The notes under the pieces: generated by a model
The model's input: only the letters and a program-made list of their open reading frames with translations
Databases searched by the model: none
Told to the model about the DNA's origin: nothing
NCBI RefSeq assembly: GCF_002994745.2
Contig: NC_037092.1
Coordinates: 85,108,824-85,172,823 of the forward strand
Length of the DNA stretch: 64,000 nucleotides
Direction: 5' to 3'
DNA from: Rosa chinensis
Taxonomy: Eukaryota > Streptophyta > Magnoliopsida > Rosales > Rosaceae
Shown here: positions 1-12,400 of the stretch, piece by piece
Position numbering within the stretch: position 1 is the stretch's first letter
How the letters are laid out: the number at the start of each line of letters is the position of its first letter
Translations under genes and position numbers: made by a program

Positions 1-2694
1 TGCCGTCCTATCTCCCATCATCTTGGCCGGTAAGTGGTTTTTAAAATTTCAAATATTTTTTGTATCTCATATTGGGTAGAGGATGGTTATTGAGTTTGGG
101 CTCTAATTGAAACTTAAAAGACATCGGATTGAACTGGTATATAGTAATCAACCAGGTTTCTATGAGTGGAGTATGCATTAATTTTTGATGTATTTACTTT
201 TGGGGGGTTTCCTTTTGCCTTTACTTTGGTACCCAGTTACTATTTTCATGCCAACTTCACTTTTGTTTTCGGTTTCAACTAAATTTCTGCTTTATGTATT
301 TGTTTTTGTTTTCAAATGGTGGTCTTTGCAGGTTACTTTAGATTAAAGCATTGTTTCCTTTCATAATGTTGTGATAGTTTTATCCTTTTGTATTTATGTC
401 TTCTGTAACTTCATTTTAACTAATGTTATGGCTTATGGGAGCTGGCACTCCCGGCAGGAGTAGAATCAATTGTAATTGAAATGTATTAGAGTATGTGATT
501 GAAATTGTTTATCCTTGATAAGTTGTATGCTCGGCAAGAGACTATGCATTCTATTGTTTATCTGTTGGGTAGGAGTCTTTGGAGGGAATTGTTTGTGCAT
601 GCAGTGGAATCAAAGTCTGGGAATAAGGAGTGATTGATAGAGACATTTAACTAATCCACTTATAGTAAAGTCTTCTTTGGTTCGATCAAGGCGTGTAAAA
701 GAGGGTTTTCTCTACATGCCTTGATCGAGCTAAAGAAGACTTTGGTATAGGTTGCAGTAGTGTGATTTATGTTTGTTATCATTTACTAAAGTATGATTTT
801 TTTCTAATGCAGGTTCTGTTGTGTGTCTTGGACTATTTGGTTGTGGTCAAAGACTCAAAGGAGTTTTGTGATATTGAAAACAGGTGAGAACGTTACTGTA
901 TTTGTCATTTTTGTAGATCAATTGTAATCATTAAGTAATTTTTGATTTCTTTTGATTGACTGATAGTATTAGGTAGGAACATGACTTGTATGGTCTTCAA
1001 AGTTTGTTACCATAAATCGGTATTTAGCTTTCTGTCAGTTTTCTAGTTGAAGTTAGAATTTTTAACAATCTGATATAATGGTTTGAGTTTGATAACGAAA
1101 TTGTTTTAGTTGTCTTTATTGAATTTTACCCTTTGATAAAATGAATGCAGCAATAATCATAGCAGTAATCGAATTGAGATTGAACTCTCAAATGTTCTTA
1201 TTCTTTATCTGAATAATTTTCTCTTTTCTTCTTTATTATATATTCTTTGAAAAAATAGTTATATGATCCTTTTAAATAGATAGGTTGTTGTGTTTAGATT
1301 CATTAACTGTAGGTTATTTTGGAGTGAAACAGAGCCGGCTAAGCTCTCAACACAGTTAATAGAACTATGTTTTGAAGTTGGAGAAAACTTCAGCAAGCTT
1401 CAAGTTAACAATGATGCAATCAATGTCATCAAAGTAATTGAGAGTCATAATTAGGATCTAAGCCAACAAGGTCCGATCTTTGATAACATCTAATTAACAG
1501 CAACCAAAAAGGCCATACATAGTAAAGATTCAGTATTTTATAAAGAAACTCACGTACTGTAGCTAGAAGATTTTAAACCAAAAATGGGTAGTTAGCAGTG
1601 GTAAAAGTTACTGAAGACTTTTTGTCAGTAATGATCTAATCATGTTGAACTCTGAGAGACGCCTTCCAATCTCAGCAGAAATTTGAGCTGTACTTCAACA
1701 ATTCAAGAAATTTACTTTTACAGCATAAACCTTTCATTTAGGGTGATATGGGTATGTATTTGAAATTTGCATTGCAGTTCTCTACATGCCTTTCAAAATG
1801 AAAGAATATGTGCTCTTCCCAGTTCAGCTAACCTTAGAATTCCGTTCCTTTGTTCCCTCCATGCCTTTCTTCAACCTTGCTATCTCATATATTAGACGTT
1901 GTATTATATACAGTCCGCATAATCTGAAGGATTGAATCCACTGTTAGTATTTCAAAGCTTTACTAACAAGTGTCTTTGACTGAAAGGCCATCGAGGACAT
2001 CACTTTCCAGATCAACCTGAAGCTCTTTAAACATAGCCATAACCTGAATCATTACATTATCATAAAATGTTAGTATCTTATAAAGCTTCCAGATAGAGCA
2101 GCAAATAGATTAGTTTAACTGCATTTAAGTTTGGTCATATGAATATAGTTTGTTTTTCCTTCCCTTGAATCGTAATCTGATATTCCTTCATGATTTACAT
2201 AGTGAATAAGCATGAGAATATATGCCTGAAGAAATATGTGTTTACCTTTTTCACACTCACAGCCTGCATCAGTAAACAACATTTTGTCTGTTTGTGAGAA
2301 TGCAATTAACTGTTGTTTTAATGGAATGTCTTAACAGAATTGAGATTTTGTAGATAAGGTATTGATTTGAAATGACTCCAAAGTTTTGGTATTTTTTGTA
2401 CTTTTCCCTTACATGGTTCATGCTTAGTTTTGGGCCCATTTCATTTTTCCTTTGATCTGTGTAGCTTTAACAATGTTGTAGCTCCCTTTTTATCATCAAT
2501 TGTACTGTTAACCTTTGTGTGATATACCTTATGCAAACCCCATCTTGATGAGCCCACACCCATAAAATTTATAATGCTGCAACATGTTCTGTCCATTTGT
2601 TGTTGGTATATTATTGCTGTAAATTATTTCTGATATTGTAGCTGCAAATTATATTGTTATTATTGATTTGAAACTGAAATGCAAGGCAATCTAG
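1..2694 (+). other. Upstream region of the FAR1-type gene with candidate 5' non-coding exons
   Basis: No long open frame. The window opens with what may be the end of an exon, followed by a GTAAGT donor at about position 30. A second candidate exon is 813-883, bounded by an acceptor (ctaatgcag) and a donor (cag then GTGAGA). A last acceptor (tctag) lies just before the ATG at 2701. These would fit a spliced 5' leader of the downstream gene, or a separate non-coding transcript that also contains the hairpin at 659-751. The rest is AT-rich with no recognisable element. Which exons are used cannot be decided without transcripts. Confidence 0.35.
659..751 (+). ncRNA. miRNA-precursor-like hairpin
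   Basis: The sequence folds into one long stem. The 5' arm (about 659-697) and the 3' arm (about 713-751) pair over some 39 bases. In the central 30 bases the only departures from Watson-Crick pairing are three G-U wobbles, and the terminal loop is about 15 bases. The arm core is GTCTTCTTTGGTTCGATCAA on the 5' side. Length, loop size and near-perfect pairing are as in plant pre-miRNAs. I do not recognise the sequence as a known conserved miRNA family. Alternatives are a tiny foldback MITE or an inverted duplication of a target gene segment. Confidence 0.5.
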
Positions 2695-2700
2695 GTTAAT

Positions 2701-4260
2701 ATGGAGAATAATGAAGGAGGTGTATGCTACACTGACCATCTGTACCACAGCTCATTCCCATCGGACGAAGAAGTATCTGATGATGATGGGTTATTACAAA
2801 TTGGTGAAGATGAGGAAGGGTTCTTTTATGATGGAGGAGAGAAAGGGCTTGGTCATACATCAGAAAATGGTAATGGTAAATGTCATTTGATGGATATGGA
2901 GACATTAGATGGAACGAATGTCGGTGGGTGTGTAGACTTAAATGGCAAGGATTACAGTAATTTGAACATGGATGATATGAAGGATGTTGTGTTCAGCAGC
3001 GTATGTGAAACTGAAAAGTTCTATCATTTATACTCTCGTGTTATTGGATTCAGCACAAGGAAGGACAGGAAGGTTAGAGCATATCGTTCTGAATTTGTCA
3101 TAAGAAGAGAGTGGGTATGTTCAAAACAGGGAAAAGCAACGATTAACGCCAAGAGACAGGGACTGAAAGAAAAGGGGAAGACTCTGCTCCAAGCTGAGAA
3201 AAAGAAGATGAAGAGGAATCAATGTCCAAGGGGTAAGAGATATAGCCGAGTTGGATGCATGGCCGGATTTGGAATTCGATACTGCAAGGAAAGGAAGAAG
3301 TATTTTGTATCAAAGTTCATAACCAATCACAATCATGATGTTGCTGTTTCAGAAGAGGTTCAATTCCTTCATTCTCACCGAGGAGTGACTGACAGCGTCA
3401 TTGCCCAGGTTGAGGCTCTACAGAAAGCACAAGTGCACATAAGCCGGATATATGAAAATTTTGGTTCCATGTTAGTTTTTTCTCATTCAAAGAATCACAG
3501 TTGGGTTATCAATGAAAAAGTTTCCAAGTTTAGCTGCAGTATAGCACCTAAGTTTTTGATCAGCAATGCTGACACTGATATTTTGTTACTTAGCAATGGG
3601 ACCTCTGGGGTGGAGTGGTTGTATCCAATGGTTTCGAACCTAACAGTTCAAACTCTTTGGGAGAGCATTACTTTGTTTTAGTTACTTCAATACTTGATTT
3701 TTATGTATTGGTTTTATTATTTAAGAGGAGTGACTTCTTTAAATGTGACCTATTTAGACAAGCTGAGGAGATCTCACCAAAACCTCCAAAATGCTTTGTT
3801 TGTGATAAAAGCCTTCAATTCCAGATCATTTACATGCACCAACATTATAGTAAGAAGGCCCCTCATGAAGGTTTATGGAATGTGATATTTTTCGTTGGTA
3901 TTAATCTTTTGATAGAATCACCTTACACTGTAGATACAAATGCGTATCACTATAGATAGAAACCTGTTTTACTTTAGATATAAACGTGTATCTCTAGATA
4001 CAAACCCGTTGCAGTAGGAGTAGTGATACTCTTAATCCCTTATGTTGGAACTTTATGTTGGTGGTCAATGTGCAGTAGTAGCTAGTCATTAAGCCTCTAT
4101 CTCAAAATCACAACACAGCAAGAACCCCCAACACCGAGGTTCTCCAGGAATGCAAAATCCCCGAAGTGGCATGTTTTTTAATGGAGCGCTCCCTCATAAT
4201 GTCTTGTATGGTTCTGGGTACCCACACATGCATGGACCAAGTTGGTTCAATCCAAGGTAG
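2701..4260 (+). CDS. Short FAR1-domain protein (FRS/FRF-like transcription factor), two exons
   Basis: Exon 1 runs 2701-3470 and exon 2 4119-4260, giving about 303 residues. The N-terminus (about 1-90) is acidic. A FAR1 DNA-binding domain spans about 95-225, with the zinc-ligand pattern visible as VCSKQG, RVGCMA and the closing NHNHD (Cys, Cys, HxH). A basic patch of Lys/Arg lies between. Family members act in the nucleus and derive from Mutator-like transposases. This one has no MULE transposase or SWIM domain, so it resembles the short FRF class. A GTTAGT donor at 3471 (phase 2) and an AG acceptor at 4118 join in frame to a tail ending PSWFNPR; without splicing the frame runs to 3681 (326 residues) with a non-homologous tail. 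The domain call is firm, the second exon is inferred. Confidence 0.7.
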
Positions 4261-5710
4261 ATCAAGACTTTGATTTGTTCTTTCGTTCATTGTTTTCGAT
4301 CAATGAGTTCTTTGATTAAGCTCATTCAAATGAGATTGTTGATGCTTGTTGTTAACCTAATGACCCTTTTTGTGTAATGGATCAGAATGCATTTCTAATT
4401 GGAAACATTTCATAGTGCTAGTGCCTAGTTGACTGTAATTGCATGTTGAAACTGCACCAGCAAGAAAGAGTTTGGGACTATATCAGTCAGATGAGTTTCT
4501 GGGATGATGGTTAATGATCATTTGCTTTGCACTAGTCTTCAACCTATTTCATAACATAATTGCAGCGGTAATGCATGCTTTCTGGACTAGCTTTTCATTT
4601 GTATGTTTTCATATTCTGTAGACCTGCATAGTCTACTGCATTCCTTATCTTGAAGTCAACAAAAACATGTGTCGAATCTAGTATGGAGACATTTAGAATA
4701 AGATAAACTTAACAGAATATATTCCCGTTCTGCTATATTGCCATTCTGCTGCAGAATCTATTCAAGATTTCAACAGCAGATACGCTAAGGCACTACGACT
4801 TCTTAGCTGACGATTTAAGGCACAAATGAAGCACTAGCAGTTTTCCATAACACAAGCTAGTGCCGTAATTCTGAATCAGATTCTACCTGTTATATACAGC
4901 CGAAAAGGCAAATGGATACAACACAATACCTATATATGAGAAAATAGTACACAAGTATTCCATTTATACAAAGAACCTTCAATCCAACCACAATATGGGT
5001 CATTAGAAACTAATATTATGTTCAACTCCAGCACAGGAACTTCAGTGCAAAGCTACAAGCAAAGAACATATGGCTAATGTGACATGAGATACGTAACATA
5101 CCATCTACATCAATTTGAAAAATAGTATGTAACTCCTCAGCTGCATCTTCCCCAATATAGTATTCGCTCAACCCATGCTATCTCTCTATTATGTAACTCC
5201 TCAGCTGCAAATGAGAAATACTTAGTTTAAATTGTCAATCAGTGTCACCTAAAGTTGCCTATTAACCAACAATCAAAGAGGGTCCTATCTATCTCTCATT
5301 AGGCGACATATGTTGCCGGTGATATACAACCAAATACCTCTTACACTAGTCTTCTTGATTAATTTGCATACTAATAATGCCCTTATTTATGGATCAGAAG
5401 TATAGTAGAAATCTCTCAAATCCGTCAAATATTCAAATGGTTTGAAAAACAGTAGTCTTCTCATAATGTAGCTCTTGACCATTGAATGTTAATAGAATAT
5501 TAATGAGAAAATAAGCATGGAGCTGGACCAAAGTCGCACACAACATATATCTTTGCTCTCTCTCCACCCCATAGTTTTTCTCTCTCAAATTGAGAAGCAA
5601 GAAGCAAATCGAAATGAGTGTGCTAGATTATCTGCAAGACAATTTAACAATACGCTCCAATCCCAAAAAGAAATGCAAGGCAATGCAGGCATCATCCAAA
5701 CCTCTCAATA
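4261..5710. other. Intergenic, no gene recognised
   Basis: AT-rich sequence after the FAR1-type gene. No open frame with a recognisable domain, no RNA gene and no clear terminal repeats on either strand. Confidence 0.5.
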
Positions 5711-6470
5711 AACAACTTACCTTCAAAGCAGAGAAAGACAGAGGTAGCTACTACACTTGCAACACAGAAAAGAAGAAGAGAAGAACCTCTATCTGCAATC
5801 AATCAAAATAGTGGACACCCAAAACCTAATCAACCCCCACTCTTCTTAGGAATACCCATCTTCTTTTCTGTCAGTTCCCCTTGCATATATTTAAACATAA
5901 AGAAAGACGGCAAATTTTAGTTTAACTACCGTAAACCCGAAACAAAATGCAGAAGCATTTTAATTCTGTATTAATAAAATGCATATACGTCCCAAATTCA
6001 GTCAATCTAATGCTTTTATACATCAATTCCATATATTCATCTCCACCACAAAATTACAAATTTAATTAATCTCAATATCCCAACAGAAAACATTCACAAC
6101 TCAAAAGCTTGGAATTCTTACCATGTACCATTTCTGCCCAGACATTTCCCTTTTAATGACCTGCTGGTTCCCGCAGCCTTCCTTAGTTCCTCATAACCCC
6201 TTGCTTCATGGTTACATAGATCGAAGCATCGGATGAGTTGAACCCGGCTGTTGTGCTCAGCGGACCTGCAAATTCTTCAAAATAGACAAAGATAGACAAA
6301 GACAGTGAAGCATTTTACCCAGAAACCAAGGCCACCTCAGAGGAGGGTCAGGAGCTTCTTAGGTCAAGTACCTAAACCGCTCCGGCATAGTTCTCTCCAA
6401 CTACTCTGCTCCTCAGCTTCATCAACGCCATCCTCTTTTGCATTCACAAAACCCTTAACTTCCTTTCAAA
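5711..6470 (-). other. Candidate spliced exons of an unidentified small gene
   Basis: On the minus strand several stretches are bounded by good splice signals. About 6365-6470 ends in a GTACTT donor. About 6122-6269 begins after an acceptor (tttgcag) and ends in a GTAAGA donor. About 5721-5789 begins after tgattgcag and ends in GTAAGT; one frame of it gives a hydrophobic, membrane-like stretch (LLFCVASVVATSVFLCF). The first two exons stay open when joined in one frame, but that frame has no ATG, and the frame that does begin with ATG (MALMKLRSRVVG) hits a stop at the donor. It could be a real gene with an unusual leader or a decayed one. No family is recognised. Confidence 0.25.
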
Positions 6471-7731
6471 CAAAAACCCAATTGCTTTCCCGGAAAACCC
6501 ACGAATTGGTTTGTGTTCAAGATTGGATTTTGGTTAAATAGCGGAAAAGGAATGGTTTGGTTATAAAGTCGAGTGGTGAGAGGAGAGAAAGAACAGAAGT
6601 GATTTTGGGTCTGAGAAGAGTGGGGGTTTGGAGGCGAAAGGATGGGATAATGTTGTGGTTGCTGATACCTCCTCGGCTGTAAAACTTGTTTTACCCTAAC
6701 GGCACCGTTAACTGCGAAATGACCTTCAGCCCTACTTTGAATTATTTAGTGGCTCTCCTCGCGCCACGTCGCCCCTCACAATGGTCGTAAGTTACAGCCA
6801 GCGCATTCCAGCCTCCTCCAAGAGCTGCTGCAAGTTTTTATTTCTTGATGAATGTTTCAACTTGTGCTGACAGGGATACTTTTGCAACAGCTGATAAACA
6901 GAAAGAGATACCAATTATAGCAATATAGCATAACACCACCTATGCTAGTAAAAATTCAACCTGTAGCTCAACGCCAGAGATGGTGTAAGAAAATTTTAGC
7001 ACTTGCTGTTCTTACTACAGTTTCCATAGTTGTCATGATTAAATTTAACAAATTTTCGTCTTTTGGAATAAAAAAAAAGTGTAGAGGAAAGCCTTCAGCT
7101 AGTACACAAACATATGCAACACCATCAGTTTCCTATACATGTATCATTTTCCTCAACTTTCTCAGCATTAAAGCAAAAGAAAATAGATAAACACTACCAA
7201 TAACGAACTAAAACCCAATCATAAGCTGTGGATACAGGCTATGAGGAAGTTCTTGCCAATGAACACTAGATATTGTTACCAAGTTCTTGAACACGAACAT
7301 AATTATAATTTTGGAGAACCACGTACATGTCACAAAATGAAAGCTAGCTTAAGCTAATCTAAAACAGACAAACAAGATATATTGAGCGAGACTTGCATGA
7401 CTAATGCAGGTGTGTTAATAGGGAAGCACAAGACCCACACCATCTAAGATAATACACAGAATTTTTATCAGTACCGGCCGGTATGCTACTGGGTAAGATA
7501 TAAGAAACACCTTCAAGGTCATGAGTCTGGCCTTTGAATGGAAACTCAGAAATGTTGTAGAACAACTACCATAATACAAGCACAATGAGAGCATAAATCA
7601 CTTGACTGGTGTTGCTACAATTTCAGCATGGATATATATTACAGTATTCTTGAATTTTTTAACAATTTTATTTACAAATACCCGTGGCAAGAATCAACTG
7701 TCATCCTGATTGAGCATGTCAACTAATCTCT
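6471..7731. other. Non-coding, NLR-flank-like
   Basis: No gene. Around 7553-7610 the text (agaacaactacc..., then aatgagagcataaat) resembles sequence near 41310-41350 and 48370-48420, which are also next to NLR remnants. This suggests a shared downstream flank of the duplicated receptor genes. Confidence 0.4.
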
Positions 7732-7849
7732 TCACTCTCCAAGGTTCCTAGAATGGCTATTACAATCTCTTTGGCTGTTTTGAAAGTCACGATCCAGCAA
7801 AGCTTCAAGTGTATCAATTGGATATGCAGCCTCAGCTAGATGACCAACC
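7732..7849 (-). other. Putative 3'-terminal exon of an NLR gene (VGHLAEA copy)
   Basis: On the minus strand an acceptor (ttatgttcag) is followed by an open frame beginning VGHLAEAAYPIDTL and ending NLGE-stop, about 38 residues. The same start, as VGDVAEA and VGDVAGD, occurs at 13968-14037 and 41444-41514 with different tails. Conservation of the first residues in one frame across three copies suggests coding origin. It lies 1.6 kb downstream of the stop of the intact receptor gene and could be an alternative last exon of it, or a relic of another copy. The splice link was not established. Confidence 0.35.
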
Positions 7850-9483
7850 CTGAACATAATGAAAAACAAGTGAAAGGGTGAACTACTTTGAAAAAAATCT
7901 TTCTTTTAAGTAGCAAAACACTACTTCTTGCAGTTACAATTATCATATGAGCTGCTTATCCTAAAGGTCGATTAACTGCTTCTCTTGAATGAATTAATGA
8001 TACGAGAAATCTTTGTATATTCTGTTTTTTAAGTGAAAATCAACCATCTCTTCTAGTGTATTAACTGAGAATTCATCTTGTAAGTTCATCAATCTGCACC
8101 CACATTCCCACATGTTAATATGTAAAAACAGAGCTTAATTTGGTTTACAGGGACGGGACTCAATTAGCTATGCATTGTGGTAGCATGACTCCAAACTTTA
8201 GATAAGGATCTTGATGCACATGACAGAAGTTATTAAGAATTTAATTCAAAATGCTAACACTACTCCTTCGATCATCCCCATCCTAGTTGTAAACACATAT
8301 ATTGATGACTACAGAATCATCACTCGAAGGACTAATTTCAAAATGCTAACACAATTTTTCTTCATCCCCATGGCTAGCTGCAATAACATTGATGACTAAC
8401 TCTTGCCACACAAAGACTAATTTCTACAGAGATAATATATTTTATGTGTGTGTGTGTGTTAATAGTACCCATTCATAGGTTGCAAATTTCTGCTTCATAT
8501 GCAGATTATATTTCCCCTTACAACCTTCATGCCAAATAAGACACAATCTCTTAGATAAAATGACTAAATACATGATGTCTGCAATTATCCTGACTCAAAT
8601 TTGTTTCAAACTAGACATTATCATATACCAGTAAATCAGTAATTTTTATTAGTAAGTAGTGAAAACAAAACAATCCTCATGGATACAAAGTTTTCGGTGT
8701 GATATTGTTATTGTTTCACAAATTTATTATCTTCCATCAATTAATCATCAAATTTTTTTTTTTAAATTGATTGATAATGACAAATGATAACAAAGAAAAT
8801 AAGTATATAAGAGCGAAAAAGAAAATTGTAGTTAAAATTTGCTTGTTGCACTGATACACAGAACATTGGGAAAGCAAATGAATTATAAGAACTCCATATA
8901 TTTTAGGAAAAATAACATATATAGTTTTTATGGCATCGCAAGAAATCATAGAAAAGAAAAGAATTCAGTTCAGTTGATGACACAGCATCATACCTGGGCA
9001 AAGCAATAGGGTTGAACTTGGTTACTTCCTGCCCTGGAAGTCAGAAGCTGAGGGACCATTGCAAGTCAGCGGGACCATTCCGTGTACTCCCCTATGAAAG
9101 GAGATGTTCTGTTGCATCGAATTGGGAAAAGAAATCTATATTAAATTTTAACATAAAAACAACATTCTGAGAGTGGCTATAACATTGTGTGTAATTTGCA
9201 TTGTTAGAGTAAAACAATCATCATCGACCTGAAGTATTCTGTATAATTTTGCCTTATTATTATTATTTTTTTTTTTTAAGAATATGAATGATAACAAAGA
9301 AAAATAAGAATGAAAATAAAAAGGCTATATTAAATTTGCTTGATGTTCTGTCATGGAGAACTCATTTGTATTAAAAGACTGGAAAGAATAAAAATTGAAT
9401 CACAGATATCAATTGATCAAACCATCTTTGCGCAATTGCTACCCTACAAAATATAGAAGAAAAAGATAAATTAAGTAAATATT
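7850..9483. other. Region downstream of the NLR gene
   Basis: No long frame. A possible small minus-strand exon lies near 8994-9120: acceptor-like AGs are followed by short open frames and a GTATGA donor follows TTGCCCAG. The receptor's last codons contain an in-frame GGGTACGT donor, so 3' splicing into this region is possible. A short (GT)n run is at about 8441-8459. Nothing else is recognisable. Confidence 0.35.
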
Positions 9484-12400
9484 TCACACAGAGACGTACC
9501 CGTCACGCAGCAAATCGTACAGTTGTGAATCATTGAGTTGGACTGGTTTCGTGCTGCCAAAGTAGGCAGAAGCAGAGGTTGAAAATGAAATGTGGGGGCA
9601 ATTCACCACAAACAAGCGTTCCAATAAAGGACACTCAATATCAACAGTACAACTTGCACTATACAACATAGGAAGGTCCTTCAAAACCATGTTCTTCAAA
9701 TTTCGAAGAACCGTAATCTGCTTGTTGTTCACTGCTTCAATTACTCTATACAACCAACGGCACCGCTCTACAAAAAGGTCTTCCAATTGAACAAGACACT
9801 CAGCTACATCAGATGCGAACAGACTTACCAGCTCCTCACAGTTGTAAAAGATCAAACTTTTAAGACTCTGGAACATTACGCGTGGGGCAGGACCACTACA
9901 AATGCTCTTCACATAATTTTCACCCAACAAATGCATCTCTCTCAGTTTGGATTGTTCTGGCTCGAACCCTTCGCATTTAAACACATATTCCAATTGGCGC
10001 ATATTGTTTAAATCTAGTTTCTCCAGATTTGGTAGTCTCTGTACGAATTTTGATACATTCTTTATGCGATCACAACAATACACCTGCAATACCTTGAGAT
10101 TCGAGAAAGACCCAGGTGGTAACTCACCAACACACAACGCCTCCAGGTGGTCCAGAAATGTCAGATGCAACTCTTTCAACTTCTCAAACACTGGTCCTTC
10201 TTGAACTCGTCTTGTTGTATTCATCAACACGTACGCATCGTAATGAGAACACCAATCATGATCTACACGGAGATACTCGAGTTCGTGTAACCTCCCATGG
10301 TCATATTCCATAAGAATGTCACTCGTCATCCCTTCCCAGTTTTCATACTTTAGCTTCTCTGTTTTCTCTGTCACCACGTTGATAAACCAATCAGGCAAGG
10401 TACTTATGGTATAACCCCTAAGATACAAGGATCTTGAATTATGATCTTGTTGATTGAATGAATATTCCTCCCATTCGCCAATATGTATGTCAAAGTAAAC
10501 CCATTTCGGTTCGGCCTCAACATTTTTAGGGATGTATGAAGCATAAGATATGGAAACCTGCAAAACTTTCAAACATGATAAACCAGCTAACTCATCAAAC
10601 CCAATATTGGTTTCTCCTCCTTGTCCCTCAATTTTACGCCGCCAGTCCTCATCTGTACACTGCCAGTGCCCAAGTCCACACCCATCAATTTTACACCCCC
10701 AGCGCACAATTCCACACCCCAGCATGTACAATTCTTCTAATTTATGCAACTTTGATATCACTTTAGATGGAATTGTGACTAAAGCTTCTCCAAATGGCGT
10801 TGCACTGACTTCCAAAATCCTTAGATTGGTCAAATTTCCTATTTCTCTCGGCAATCTCCCCCCAGGATACTCCCTCATAGTAAGAATTTCAAGCTTCGTC
10901 AGTTTTCCCACTATAGAAATGTCAATCAAGTTTTCGCAAGAATCTAAAAACAAAGCTTGGAGGTTGGTAAGGAGACTGAAAGATTGGGGTAGAGAGGAAA
11001 TACTAGTGTCGCCAAGATCCAAGAGCATTAATTCATTGGAACTCGGGAAAAAGGTCTCTGGGATCTCATTTAATTCAGTATTGAATTGTAGTGATAAAAT
11101 CTGGAGTTTTGGACTTACCGACTCTTCGGGTGGACCGCGAATGTTATTACCCATTAGTGAGATTGCAGAGTAGTCTTCATGTGATCGAAATGACCAATGA
11201 TCTAAACCCCATCCAGCTTTCACCAAAAACCCATGCCCATCTTCACGTTTTGCAATTTTCATGGCTGTATCCCGGACGGCATCATGCATCTTTACACTTT
11301 CACATCTGAATACTGCACCGAACTCACCCTCCAAAAGCAAGCTAGAATCTTTCAGGTGCTTGACCACTGAATGTGCGATTCCTCTGGCTTCATATATTGT
11401 GTCGTAATCACGAAACAATCCTTTCCCAATTGCATACCGGAACAATTCTTCTATTGGGATGTCATAGTCTTCTGGAAATAGGCAACACAGCAAGAAACAT
11501 GACTTGTAGTCCTCATCTTTCAAGTAATCATAGCTTAATTTTATACATTTGAAAGCATCTTCGTCATGGTCAGGGTTGGCAAATTGCGACTTCTCTAGTC
11601 GTTTAGCTGCTCTTTTCCATTCCACCAGTTCTTTATCTCCGAGTGCCCTTGCAACTGCTATCAGTGCAATGGGTAGACCCCCGCATTCTCCAGCTACCTT
11701 CCTCGCTACATTATAAAAATCGGGGGATTCAAAAGACCTACTTGTGTTTCTCACAAACAAGGTCCAAGAATCTTGTTCTGATAAGATATTGAGAGGAATG
11801 CTTGCTTGGCACTTCATGACATAACAGACATTCCCTTTCCGTGTGGTGAGAACGACTTTGGAATTGCACTCTTGAAGCTCCTTGAAGCTGGGAATCCCTA
11901 TCTTTGACAAGTCTGTTATCATCCAAACATCGTCCAAGATTATAAGGATCTTTTCTCTTCTCATTATCTCCGTATGCAATCTAGCAGCTCTTCCAAATTC
12001 TGTCTCTCCCGCCAATGTAATGCCCAATGTATCTGCCAATGTGCCTTGAATCTTTGTCAAGTCAGGGCTCTGGGATACCACACCAATAATCACATAATCA
12101 AAAATCCCACCTATTTTGGATTGTGCAGCAACATGTTTTACCATGGTTGTCTTGCCGACACCGCCCATTCCGTAGACCCCAATGGCAGTGACCTTGTCAT
12201 CTTTAAGCGCCTTCACAACATCATCCATGGCTTTTTTTGTTGCTTCAAACTCTTCAAAATCTCCGGTAGACATTGGAATATCCAGTTGTATTTTACTGCA
12301 CACAAAATCCACAATTTCCACCACAAGTTCTCTATCAGTCCTGCAAGGAAGGAAGAAACAAGGTTAAATAATAAATTGAAAAGCTGTGCGCATAACTCTT

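Noticed and set aside
9590..11309. Several plus-strand frames opposite the NLR gene
   Set aside because: Antisense shadows of a clear coding exon with LRR motifs on the minus strand.
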